NCBI GenBank assembly: GCA_051651645.1
Contig: JBOFSR010000137.1
Span: 1-27,768, forward strand
Source of the DNA: JBOFSR01 sp051651645
Lineage (GTDB): Bacteria; Spirochaetota; Spirochaetia; Treponematales; Treponemataceae
Direction: 5' to 3'
DNA length: 27,768 nucleotides
Shown: in pieces, positions 8,500 to 16,313 of the stretch
Layout: each line of letters begins with the position of its first letter
How positions within the stretch are numbered: the first letter of the stretch is position 1
Notes under the pieces: model-generated
The model's database searches: none
What the model was told of the DNA's origin: nothing
Seen by the model: the letters and a program-made list of their open reading frames with translations, nothing else
Made by a program: the position numbers and the translations under genes

Positions 8500-9912
8500 T
8501 CAGTCTTTTGGTTTAATAATTGCAGAAATACAAAAAAATACAAGTGCTGAAACTATAATTCCTGGAATAATTGGATCAACACCAAATAAATTAATTGATT
8601 TATTATATTGAAAAAATAATGTTACAACGCTTCCTCCAATTAGTGATGCCATACTTGCAACAGGACTTAATTTTTTTTGCGTGTAGTGTGCAAAAAGATA
8701 CGGGACAAAAACTCCTGCTGCTCGTAGGCTAAAAGAAAACATTAAAATACTAATAATATTTTTTGCCACAAATGCAATGAACATAGCAAAAAGTCCGACC
8801 GCCACAATAGTTATTCTGCTCAAAATGAGTAATTCCTTATCTTGAGCCTTTGTATTAATGAATTTTTTGTAAATATCATTTGTTACAATTGTTGAAACTG
8901 CAAGCATATCCGAATCTGCTGATGACATTGTAGCTGAAATTAAGGCTGAGAACAATAAGCCAACAATAATGGGGGGCATAGTATAGTGAGCTAAAATGGG
9001 TAAAATGTAGCGGGTGCCACGGCTTGTTAAAACCTCCGAAGTGATAAGACCATCTTTTACAATTGATGAGGCAATGACTCCCAGTAGGGCAGGGAGGCAG
9101 GCGTATAGAATGCAAATAATTCCGCTGGAGAGTGAGCCATACATGAGGGCTTTTTCATTTTTTGCTGATAAAAATCGTTGCGATATTTCAGGCCCTACGG
9201 CATAGGAGGCAATATACATAATGGTAAGTGAAATAATTGTGGGTATTCCAACTCCTTGTGTTAGAGACATTTGTTCGGGTGTCAAATTTGAAATAACATG
9301 TGTTACTCCTCCTGCGTATTTTAGAGCAAAGGGAATAGCGATGAGTGAACCAAAAAAAATTAAGATTCCTTGAATAAAATCTGTAATTGCAACGCCCCAT
9401 AATCCGCCCATGCAGGAATAAATTGTAACGACAATTGTTACAATAATAACAGACATGGTATAATCCCAGCCTGTCATAACGGTCAAAATCGTTGCAGATG
9501 CCATAATTTGAGCTGCGGTAATGCCAATCATGGGGAGCCCCATAATAATTGCTGTAACAAGTGAGTTTGCTTTTCCGTATCGTTTTTCAAAATACTCAGA
9601 GACGGTTGTTACCATTGTTGCACGAAACCTTGGCGTAATAAAGGCTAATACAATAAAGGCTATTGCCGCTGTTATGACATACCAAATGGCAGAAAATCCC
9701 CATTTACCAAAGGCTTGTTCGGTAATTCCTAGTGAGGTGCCACCGCCAATATTTGTAGCAGCCAAGGTTGCCGCTAAAATTACAGGCCCTAAATTTCTTC
9801 CTGCAAGAGCAAAATCGGTACTTGATGAAACTTTTTTGCTTGCAAAAATTCCAATGATAATCATGGTAATTAAATAAATAATTACGATTGTAATAATTAA
9901 TGGATTTGACAT
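8500..9912 (-). CDS. Sodium:solute symporter (SSS family)
   Basis: 470 residues with about 13 hydrophobic segments, typical of SSS transporters, which import solutes with Na+ across the inner membrane. The N-terminal 'TDFALAGRNLGP', 'LAATNIGGGTSLG', 'FIQGILIFFGSL' and 'LFSALISATMSSADSDMLAVSTIVTNDIY' are SSS landmarks; the last contains the sodium-site serines. AAAGGAG precedes the ATG. It is the first gene of the operon with dpaL, which suggests a diaminopropionate, serine or related amino-acid substrate; that substrate is inference from the neighbour only. A near-consensus promoter lies 50-80 bases upstream. Confidence 0.85.
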   Translation of the reverse strand: MSNPLIITIVIIYLITMIIIGIFASKKVSSSTDFALAGRNLGPVILAATLAATNIGGGTSLGITEQAFGKWGFSAIWYVITAAIAFIVLAFITPRFRATMVTTVSEYFEKRYGKANSLVTAIIMGLPMIGITAAQIMASATILTVMTGWDYTMSVIIVTIVVTIYSCMGGLWGVAITDFIQGILIFFGSLIAIPFALKYAGGVTHVISNLTPEQMSLTQGVGIPTIISLTIMYIASYAVGPEISQRFLSAKNEKALMYGSLSSGIICILYACLPALLGVIASSIVKDGLITSEVLTSRGTRYILPILAHYTMPPIIVGLLFSALISATMSSADSDMLAVSTIVTNDIYKKFINTKAQDKELLILSRITIVAVGLFAMFIAFVAKNIISILMFSFSLRAAGVFVPYLFAHYTQKKLSPVASMASLIGGSVVTLFFQYNKSINLFGVDPIIPGIIVSALVFFCISAIIKPKD

Positions 9913-9962
9913 GACATTCTCCTTTCTGCGGATATTTTATTGCACTTAAGGCATTAGAAAAA

Positions 9963-9991
9963 ATTATCACATGAAAAAATAGATTTGTCAA
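9963..9991 (-). promoter_or_regulatory. Near-consensus promoter of the symporter-dpaL operon
   Basis: On the minus strand, TTGACA (9991-9986), a 17-base spacer, then GATAAT (9968-9963). A and T tracts just upstream resemble an UP element. This is the strongest promoter visible in the window. Confidence 0.75.
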
Positions 9992-10087
9992 ATTTTTTTA
10001 CTCAATTAGAAAAAAAATAGTTTTAATTACATTTTTAAATATTTTTTACAGATTTATTTTACTTTAAGAATTGTAATCGAGGGGGTT

Positions 10088-11107
10088 TTATTTGCCATAT
10101 GCACAGATTGGCCATGTGCAAGTTTTACAGCGATGACAAAAACCGCCATCACTGAGTGATAAGATATCTTGTTGACTGATAGGAATATTGGCAAGAAGGC
10201 GGGGGAGTAATACGTCAAAGACCGTAATGTTATCATACATTGCACACCCAGGTAAGCCAAGAATAGGAATATTATTTAGATATGAAAGTAACATCATAAC
10301 TCCTGGCATAATTGGCATGCCGTAGCTAATAATCTTTGATCCGCTTGCTTTAATTGCTCCAGGTGTTTTATCATCAGGGTCAACGCTCATTCCTCCTGTG
10401 CAAATAACTATTTCACAACCATTTGCAATCACCGCATGAATTGACTGAGTGATAAAGTTCTCGTCATCACCTGTAAAAATTTTTTCTGTAACGCTCACGC
10501 CATAGAAGGCAAGCTTATTTTCAATTACGGGAGCAAAAGTGTCTTTTATTAATCCTGTTTTGACCTCATTTCCTGTTATCAAAAGTGCCGCTTTTTTCAG
10601 TTTATACGGTTTAATAGAAAGAATAGGATTTTCCTCATTTGCAATGCTAAGCACCGCATTCATTTTTTGTTGTGCTATTGTAAGGGGAATAATTTTCATT
10701 CCTGCAACCTTTGTTCCCGTGGAAACATTCATAAAGTTGCTGATTGTAGCAATCGCAATATTGCCGATAGAATTAAGTTTGTAGAGCCTTTGTTTGTCAA
10801 CTACAAAAACACCATTGATTTGTGCACTCAGCTCAATCTTTCCTTCTTTTGTGTCACTTGATGCTAGATTTTTTCCCATACAGGCTTGTCGCAAAATTTG
10901 GGCAGCCTCATCCTCGTGTAAAAAATCTTTTTGAGCTTCCCACACATAAAGATTTTCCTTTCCCAAAGATAAAAGCACTGGGATATCTTCTTGTGTAACA
11001 ATATGGCCTTTTTTGAAACGAACATTTTTTGTAACACCTGTGATTATTTGAGTAATATCATGAGCTAAAATATGTCCAATAGCATCTTTTGTTTTGATTT
11101 CTTTCAT
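10088..11107 (-). CDS. Molybdopterin-binding protein with C-terminal cysteine cluster
   Basis: 339 residues, related to the MoeA/MogA molybdopterin-binding fold. The central part has 'KKAALLITGNEVKTG', 'VICTGGMSVDPDDKTPGAI' and 'GLPGCAMYDNITVFDVLLPRLLA', which match the MoCF domain that binds and metallates molybdopterin. The N-terminus 'KTKDAIGHILAHDITQI' is the usual start of this family, so the ATG at 11107 is right even though no Shine-Dalgarno sequence precedes it. The protein is shorter than true MoeA (about 400). It ends in four cysteines (C324, C327, C330, C335: CX2CX2CX4C), which suggests a metal site. Proteins of this kind often accompany molybdenum hydroxylases in Clostridia and spirochaetes. 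It lies 28 bases behind the RNA methyltransferase gene and may be the last gene of the leuCD transcript. Confidence 0.75.
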   Translation of the reverse strand: MKEIKTKDAIGHILAHDITQIITGVTKNVRFKKGHIVTQEDIPVLLSLGKENLYVWEAQKDFLHEDEAAQILRQACMGKNLASSDTKEGKIELSAQINGVFVVDKQRLYKLNSIGNIAIATISNFMNVSTGTKVAGMKIIPLTIAQQKMNAVLSIANEENPILSIKPYKLKKAALLITGNEVKTGLIKDTFAPVIENKLAFYGVSVTEKIFTGDDENFITQSIHAVIANGCEIVICTGGMSVDPDDKTPGAIKASGSKIISYGMPIMPGVMMLLSYLNNIPILGLPGCAMYDNITVFDVLLPRLLANIPISQQDILSLSDGGFCHRCKTCTWPICAYGK

Positions 11108-11135
11108 TATAAAATCTAATTATTCAAATAAAATT

Positions 11136-12266
11136 CTAGCATTCAAAAATACCTAAACATTCAATATGCGTTGTTTGAGGGTAGTAGTCAAGTAGATAAA
11201 GTTTTTTGAGTGAGTAGCCACTTGCAATAAGTTTCGCACTATCACGCGCAAAAGTTACAGGATCGCATGAAAGATAGCGAATTTCTTTTGGTTTAGTATC
11301 ACATAAAAAATCTGTAAGTTCTTTATCAAGACCTTGTCGTGGTGGATCAACAACAACCAAATCAAATGTATTTTGTGCAGCTTTTTGCTTTTTCCAATCC
11401 TTGGCATCAATAGCGTAACTTCGATAATTTTTGCCAACAAGATTTTTTGAGGCAAAAAGGAGTGCTTTTTGATTATGCTCAACAAGATAAATTGCTTCAA
11501 AAAAATCTGCAAGAAAAACAGAAAAAGTACCCACCCCGCAATATAAATCTAAAACTCTTTTCCCTTTTTTTACATCTTTTTGCATTAATGGGATTGTTTT
11601 TTTGAGCATTTCCACATTTGATTGAAAAAATCCTCGCACATCAAAATGAAGAACTTTATCTAAAATTTCAGCTGAGCAAAGGTGTTTTTCATCACTTGGA
11701 CTATGTGCTTGTTTTTCAAATAAACTTTGCATAACAACACGCCCATCAAAACCAAAAATATGTGTTCGCTGATTTTTTGGTACAATTGAGTTTTCCTGTT
11801 GTGCCTTAAAAAAGGAGCGAAGTTCTTTACATGCAATGGGACAATCACTTAAAGGCACTCTCTTAAAAGAAGAGCGAGACTTTAATCCATTTCCATGAAG
11901 CTGAAAACGATTGCGATACTCCCATTCTTGCGACTCAACAAATTCAATTTCTGGTATATCAAAGATTTTTGCTCGTTCTAATATTTCATTAAAAATACTG
12001 AGTTTTAATTCTTTTTGATATTCATAGTTTGCAAACTGGAGATTGCATCCTCCACAAATCCCATAATGTACACACTTTGGATCAATTCTATACGCTGATG
12101 GTGTTATAATTGAAGTAATGCCTGCAATGCTATAATCTTTTTTTTCACTAATAATGTGAATATCAAGTGTCTCATTGGGTAGAGCATTTTGTACAAAAAT
12201 CTTTTTTCCTTCAGTTTTTGCAAGACACAGACCACCAGAGACCATTTTAGTTGTTGTTATAATCAT
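11136..12266 (-). CDS. 23S rRNA/tRNA (uracil-5-)-methyltransferase, TrmA/RlmD family
   Basis: 376 residues. It transfers a methyl group from SAM to C5 of a uridine in rRNA or tRNA. A short TRAM-like N-terminus is followed by a [4Fe-4S] site with C65, C71, C74 (CX5CX2C) and C142, as in RumA/RlmD. The Rossmann methyltransferase domain has 'RVLDLYCGVGTFSVFLA' as the SAM-binding loop, 'VVVDPPRQGLDKEL', and the catalytic cysteine in 'YLSCDPVTFARD'. The start ATG lies 6 bases after the leuD stop and its AGGA site overlaps that stop codon, so it is likely translated by coupling. Whether the target is U1939, U747 or tRNA U54 cannot be told from sequence, so no symbol is given. Confidence 0.85.
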   Translation of the reverse strand: MIITTTKMVSGGLCLAKTEGKKIFVQNALPNETLDIHIISEKKDYSIAGITSIITPSAYRIDPKCVHYGICGGCNLQFANYEYQKELKLSIFNEILERAKIFDIPEIEFVESQEWEYRNRFQLHGNGLKSRSSFKRVPLSDCPIACKELRSFFKAQQENSIVPKNQRTHIFGFDGRVVMQSLFEKQAHSPSDEKHLCSAEILDKVLHFDVRGFFQSNVEMLKKTIPLMQKDVKKGKRVLDLYCGVGTFSVFLADFFEAIYLVEHNQKALLFASKNLVGKNYRSYAIDAKDWKKQKAAQNTFDLVVVDPPRQGLDKELTDFLCDTKPKEIRYLSCDPVTFARDSAKLIASGYSLKKLYLLDYYPQTTHIECLGIFEC

Positions 12267-12272
12267 AATTTC

Positions 12273-12806
12273 CTAGTAATTTTTTTCGGCATAGCCAAGC
12301 CAGCCGCCATTTTCAACAAGAGCTTTTTCAAAACCATCAAGTCTAAAAAGATAGCTTTTTGAAAGAGACCCTGAAATTAATTTAAATTTTGCTGTTCCGT
12401 CATCGTTAAAGCTGATTACGGCTTCAGTATCTTTTGCTCCAAAGGTCGTAAACATATCGTTTATATCTTTTTTATTTATTTCAATGGCTAAAAGTCCGCA
12501 GTTAAACATATTTTGTCTAAAAATCCGTGCAAAGTTTGGGGCAATTACCGTATAAATACCATTTACTTCCAAAGCCCACGGAGCATGCTCTCGAGAGGAA
12601 CCACAACCAAAGTTTTCACGCGTGATGATAACTTTCTTGTTTTCAAGATCTTCTTTTTGATTAAAGCCATCAATTTTTAAATCCTCAAGAAGATAGGGTT
12701 TTAACGCTTGCTTTGAAATTTCCGTTAAGTATTTTGCAGGAATTATTTCATCAGTGTTGATGTCGCTTCGATCTAAAAATAAAACCTCTCCGCCAAATTC
12801 TTTCAT
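12273..12806 (-). CDS. leuD: 3-isopropylmalate dehydratase, small subunit
   Basis: 177 residues, the normal size for the swivelling small subunit. It joins LeuC to isomerise 2-isopropylmalate to 3-isopropylmalate in leucine synthesis. The motif 'ENFGCGSSREHAPWAL' is the substrate-binding loop of the family, and 'DRSDINTDEIIPAKYL' at the N-terminus is equally typical. AGAGAGG precedes the ATG with 6 bases between. It starts 30 bases after leuC. The short, archaeal-type form can also serve as homoaconitase or methylmalate isomerase subunits; leuA and leuB are not in the window, so leucine synthesis is the default reading. Confidence 0.85.
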   Translation of the reverse strand: MKEFGGEVLFLDRSDINTDEIIPAKYLTEISKQALKPYLLEDLKIDGFNQKEDLENKKVIITRENFGCGSSREHAPWALEVNGIYTVIAPNFARIFRQNMFNCGLLAIEINKKDINDMFTTFGAKDTEAVISFNDDGTAKFKLISGSLSKSYLFRLDGFEKALVENGGWLGYAEKNY

Positions 12807-12836
12807 GTTTAACCTCTCTTTTAGAAAATGCTGATT

Positions 12837-14138
12837 TTAATTTGTATATAAATAACTATTTGTAATTTTTCCTGCAATTGCTGTAGCTGCTGCTGTTGCA
12901 GGACTCATCAAATGCACCATTGCTCCTGCACCCATTCGCCCATTGAAATTTCGATTTGTGGTTGATGCACAGACTTCACCCTTTGCCAAAACGCCATTAC
13001 TCATCCCCAAGCATGCCCCGCATGTTGGATTAGTAATACAAAAACCAGCTTCCATAAAAATATCGATTAAGCCTTCTTTTAATGCTTGTTTGTAAATCTT
13101 TGGTGTTGCAGGAGATAAAATTCCTCGAACATTTTTGGCAATTTTTTTACCCTCGGCTAATGCTTTTTTTAATACCGTAGCTGCAACACGTAAATCTTCA
13201 ATTCGTCCATTTGTACAAGAGCCAATATACACTTGATCAACAAAAATATCTTTCAAATCAGAGACTTTTTGCACTTGATCAGGTTTATAGCCAACTGTCG
13301 CCATTGGCTCCAAATCAGATAAATCATAAACATGAATTTTTTCGTATTCGGCATTTTCATCTGAAATCCATTTTTGAAAATCACTGAGAGCTTCTTCTTT
13401 AGTTTTGTAATCATTTTTAATAAAATCCCAAAGGTAATCAACGGTTGTGGCATCGGGCATACAAATACCAGAAGTACCGCCCGCCTCAATCGCCATATTG
13501 CACAGTGTCATACGGCTTTCCATACTCATTTGGTCAATAATTGTCCCCGAAAACTCCATTACACAATTTGTTGCCCCGTTCACACCAATTTTGCTAATTA
13601 TGTGAAGAATGGCATCTTTTGCAAAAACTCCCTCTTTTAATTTTCCATTGAGAACAAATTTTATTGTTTTAGGTTCTTTGAAAGAGCAAACACCTTTTAA
13701 AATTCCAACCTCTAAATCTGTTGTGCCAACTCCTGCAGCAAAGGCGCCAAACGCTCCATGTGTGCAAGTATGACTATCTCCCATAATGACGGTAAATCCT
13801 GGACGCACAAAGCCTTTTTCTGGAAATATAGCATGGCAGACACCATTTTCACCTATATCAAAAAAGTCTTTTATGTCATGTTTTTTTGCCCAATCACGAA
13901 GGATTTTTCCTAGTTCTGCCGTTTTTGAATCTTTTGCAGGCGTTACATGGTCAATTACAGCTTTAATTTTAGTCGCATCAAAAACACGATCAAGATTTTT
14001 TTCTTGTAAATCAACAATTGCAAGGGGAGTTGTAATTTCATGGCAAAAGACGCGATCAAGACTTAAAACCCACGTATCGTTAAAAGGTTTATCAACCGTA
14101 TGAGATTCAAAAATTTTTTGTGCAATCGTTTTTCCCAT
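12837..14138 (-). CDS. leuC: 3-isopropylmalate dehydratase, large subunit
   Basis: 433 residues, the shorter archaeal/clostridial type (about 420) and not the about 465-residue proteobacterial LeuC. It holds the [4Fe-4S] cluster through cysteines in 'YIGSCTNGRIEDLR' and 'TNPTCGACLGMSNG'. 'IMGDSHTCTHGAFGAFAAGVGTTD' and 'STTNRNFNGRMG' are active-site loops. ATG 14138 is chosen over the in-frame TTG at 14141 because AAAGGA lies at the right distance. It is first in the run leuC-leuD-methyltransferase. An extended -10 like TGTGATAAAAT lies about 30 bases upstream, without a well-placed -35. A related hydro-lyase role (homoaconitase, dimethylmalate) cannot be excluded. Confidence 0.85.
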   Translation of the reverse strand: MGKTIAQKIFESHTVDKPFNDTWVLSLDRVFCHEITTPLAIVDLQEKNLDRVFDATKIKAVIDHVTPAKDSKTAELGKILRDWAKKHDIKDFFDIGENGVCHAIFPEKGFVRPGFTVIMGDSHTCTHGAFGAFAAGVGTTDLEVGILKGVCSFKEPKTIKFVLNGKLKEGVFAKDAILHIISKIGVNGATNCVMEFSGTIIDQMSMESRMTLCNMAIEAGGTSGICMPDATTVDYLWDFIKNDYKTKEEALSDFQKWISDENAEYEKIHVYDLSDLEPMATVGYKPDQVQKVSDLKDIFVDQVYIGSCTNGRIEDLRVAATVLKKALAEGKKIAKNVRGILSPATPKIYKQALKEGLIDIFMEAGFCITNPTCGACLGMSNGVLAKGEVCASTTNRNFNGRMGAGAMVHLMSPATAAATAIAGKITNSYLYTN

Positions 14139-14315
14139 CAAAAATCCTTTATCAGAACAGAGTAGAAGTTATTTTATCACAGCACTCACGAAAAATCAAG
14201 CAAAAGAATAAACTTCAATCATTAGAAATTGTTGCACATTTACCCCTACAGGAGAAACAGTAAAAAAAATCACCATTTATGAGCGTAAGAAGATTTTTGA
14301 AAACATCAGTAGGTA

Positions 14316-15335
14316 TTACTCATATCTAATTTGTTGCCATGCATCATTATACATTCGTATACTTTCACCCAAGTCATATTTAAGTTCACAATTATTTAAC
14401 TCAGATGGTTGGTAGCGAGGAGTTGTCGTTCTAAAGGCTGATGCTTTTTCATTGACGGTTGCAGGAAAATAGAATCTATCTAAAAACTGAGCATATATTT
14501 CTGGGCGATGGATAAAATTAATAAACTCCATAGCAAGGTCATAGTTTTTTGAATTTTTTAGAACACAAAGTGAATCAATATACATAGGAGCACCTTCTTG
14601 TGGAATAAAAAAATCAATTGAATCCCACTGCTGTTGAGGCACTTCATCAAAGATAGCCTCAGGATATCCTTGCACTACCCAAAAATCACCTGAAGCAAAG
14701 GAGCGGGCAAAGCCTTCAGCGTCAAATTTTACTAAATTAGGTTTCCATTTTTCTTGAATTAATTGCTGAGCCTCTTTTAACTCGCTTTCGTTAGTTGTAT
14801 TGATTGAGTAGCCCAAATGAGACAAGGCATCCCCAAAAACTTCACGCATATCATCCATCATGCTCATTCGTTTTGCTAAATCGGTTTGTGAAAAAATATT
14901 CCAGCTTTTATCGTAGCTTTCAACTTTTGATTTGTTTACAGCAATTCCCGCTGCTCCCCAAAAATAGGGAATGCTATATTGAAGGTTTGGATCGTACGTT
15001 GCTTTTTCAATAACCTGAGGATTTAAGTTTTCAATATTAGGTAGTTTACTGTGATCTAGCTCAGCAAGAAGACCTTCTTTAATCATTATAGAAACATAGT
15101 CTTGTGAAGGAACAACTACATCATATCCTGTTGCGCCACTTTTTAACTTGGTATACAAGGCTTCGTTACTGTCGTAGCTGTCGACTTTTACTGTAACGCT
15201 AAATTCGGCTTCAAATTGTTCAATAATCGAATCTGGCGTGTAATACGTCCAATTATATAAATACAAGGTATCATTTGAGTTTGAACAGCTTGCTAGTGTT
15301 AGTAAAACAGCAAGAATATAGGCACATTTTTTCAT
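14316..15335 (-). CDS. potD: Spermidine/putrescine-binding lipoprotein (PotD type)
   Basis: 339 residues. It has a lipoprotein signal (MKKCAYILAVLLTLASC, lipobox LASC with cysteine at about residue 17), followed by a solute-binding protein fold. 'LYLYNWTYYTPDSIIEQFEAEF' at the mature N-terminus, 'KSGATGYDVVVPSQDYV', 'IPYFWGAAGIAVNKS' and the C-terminal 'AMEFINFIHRPE' are those of PotD/PotF, which capture polyamines outside the inner membrane for an ABC transporter. An upstream in-frame start at 15419 is rejected: it lies in the promoter, whereas ATG 15335 has GGAG 6 bases before it and a proper signal peptide. No potA, potB or potC gene is adjacent, so the transporter must be encoded elsewhere or the protein has another use. 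Confidence 0.85.
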   Translation of the reverse strand: MKKCAYILAVLLTLASCSNSNDTLYLYNWTYYTPDSIIEQFEAEFSVTVKVDSYDSNEALYTKLKSGATGYDVVVPSQDYVSIMIKEGLLAELDHSKLPNIENLNPQVIEKATYDPNLQYSIPYFWGAAGIAVNKSKVESYDKSWNIFSQTDLAKRMSMMDDMREVFGDALSHLGYSINTTNESELKEAQQLIQEKWKPNLVKFDAEGFARSFASGDFWVVQGYPEAIFDEVPQQQWDSIDFFIPQEGAPMYIDSLCVLKNSKNYDLAMEFINFIHRPEIYAQFLDRFYFPATVNEKASAFRTTTPRYQPSELNNCELKYDLGESIRMYNDAWQQIRYE

Positions 15336-15390
15336 AGAAGGCTCCATAAAAATTGATTTTTTAGACTTTTTTGTTAAAAAGATTGTTATA

Positions 15391-15419
15391 AGAATAAAAA
15401 GATAAGCCCCTTGTGTCAA
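15391..15419 (-). promoter_or_regulatory. Promoter of the potD-like gene
   Basis: On the minus strand, TTGACA (15419-15414), a 17-base spacer and TATTCT (15396-15391). The start of transcription would be about 50 bases before the ATG at 15335, which supports that start. Confidence 0.6.
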
Positions 15420-15434
15420 GAGTAGAGGTTGATT

Positions 15435-15473
15435 AACTGATTTTGTAAATAATTTGCTTTACAAAAATCAGTT
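15435..15473. terminator. Long hairpin directly after the CBS-ACT stop codon
   Basis: Arms 15435-15449 and 15458-15473 pair over 15 bp with one bulged base; the loop is about 8 bases. On the minus strand it starts 1 base after the stop codon but no T tract follows. A T tract follows it only on the plus strand. It may end or stabilise the CBS-ACT transcript, and it separates that gene from the potD promoter. Confidence 0.5.
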
Positions 15474-15474
15474 T

Positions 15475-16113
15475 TTATCGAATATCTTCTATATCAACAC
15501 CAAGTTCTCCCATGAGTGTTTTTACTTGCTCTAAGCTTAGCTTTGTAATTTTACATGCACAGCGCCGTTTACTCATATTATCACCTTCACCTGTAACAAG
15601 TGAGACAAAATTCCCTCCCAAGTCTGCAATCGTTTTTGTAATTTTTGCAAGTTGTCCAGGCTTTTCATCTAAAACAAAGGTTACTCGAACTCCTTCATGG
15701 CGAGCTCCAAATATATCAATGAAGGCATGGAAAACATCGCTTTCAGTGATGATTCCAACAAGCAGATCTTCTTTCATAACAGGAAGGCAGCCAACTTTTT
15801 CATCTGCCATTTTAATTGCAGCTTCTTCAACAACCTCCGTTTCCTCTATGGTGAAAACCTGCGTTTTCATTATTTTTTTTACCTTGAGTTTTGAAAGAAG
15901 GTAGCTAATTTCGTACATATCAAGTGTTGTAGCTACAGAAGGAGTTGCATTAACTAAGTCTTGCTTGGTAATAATGCCAATTAATTTATTAGTTTCATCA
16001 AGTACTGGCAGTTTTGATATTTGGTGCTTTGTCATCAAAGCCTTTGCATCATTAATAGACATTTCAGGATGTACAAAAATAGGATTTCTTGTCATAAATT
16101 TTGATACAATCAT
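15475..16113 (-). CDS. Protein with two CBS domains and an ACT domain (AcuB-like)
   Basis: 212 residues with no catalytic domain. CBS domain 1 covers about residues 1-56 ('MTRNPIFVHPEMSINDA', 'LIGIITKQDL'), CBS domain 2 about 77-132 ('MKTQVFTIEETE', 'LLVGIITESDVF'), and an ACT domain about 139-212 ('VTFVLDEKPGQLAKITKTIADLGGNF'). CBS pairs bind adenine nucleotides and ACT domains bind amino acids, so this is probably a small-molecule sensor or regulatory subunit; the partner is unknown. It has AAGGAG before the ATG. Its 3' end runs into a hairpin and it seems to be a single-gene unit. Confidence 0.8.
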   Translation of the reverse strand: MIVSKFMTRNPIFVHPEMSINDAKALMTKHQISKLPVLDETNKLIGIITKQDLVNATPSVATTLDMYEISYLLSKLKVKKIMKTQVFTIEETEVVEEAAIKMADEKVGCLPVMKEDLLVGIITESDVFHAFIDIFGARHEGVRVTFVLDEKPGQLAKITKTIADLGGNFVSLVTGEGDNMSKRRCACKITKLSLEQVKTLMGELGVDIEDIR

Positions 16114-16178
16114 CGTTTTTCTCCTTATTTTTAGAAAAAATATTTTTCACTCATTCATTTTATAGAAATACAGTTTTA

Positions 16179-16216
16179 AGCATAAATTAAAATATCGTGT
16201 AACAATTATTTATGCT
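16179..16216. promoter_or_regulatory. Spaced 9-bp inverted repeat upstream of the CBS-ACT gene
   Basis: AGCATAAAT (16179-16187) and its reverse complement ATTTATGCT (16208-16216) are separated by 20 bases. On the minus strand the first arm overlaps where a -35 box would be for a TATAAA at 16164-16159. It could be an operator, but the evidence is only positional. Confidence 0.25.
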
Positions 16217-16313
16217 GATAAATCATCGAATAATATTTTACATCAACATTCTTTTTTTTGCAAGTGATTCTTTTTTGTTATAGTTTGAGGTGATTTAAAA
16301 TTTGCACGAAAGC

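Noticed and set aside
9521..9877. 118-codon plus-strand frame opposite the symporter
   Set aside because: It is a shadow of the conserved membrane protein on the other strand.
13786..14103. 105-codon plus-strand frame opposite leuC
   Set aside because: Opposite conserved active-site coding sequence; no start signals.
15336..15419. Upstream 28-codon extension of the potD-like gene
   Set aside because: It overlaps the promoter boxes and would bury the lipoprotein signal.
15512..15904. 130-codon plus-strand frame opposite the CBS-ACT gene
   Set aside because: Shadow of the real gene; its composition and residues are not protein-like.
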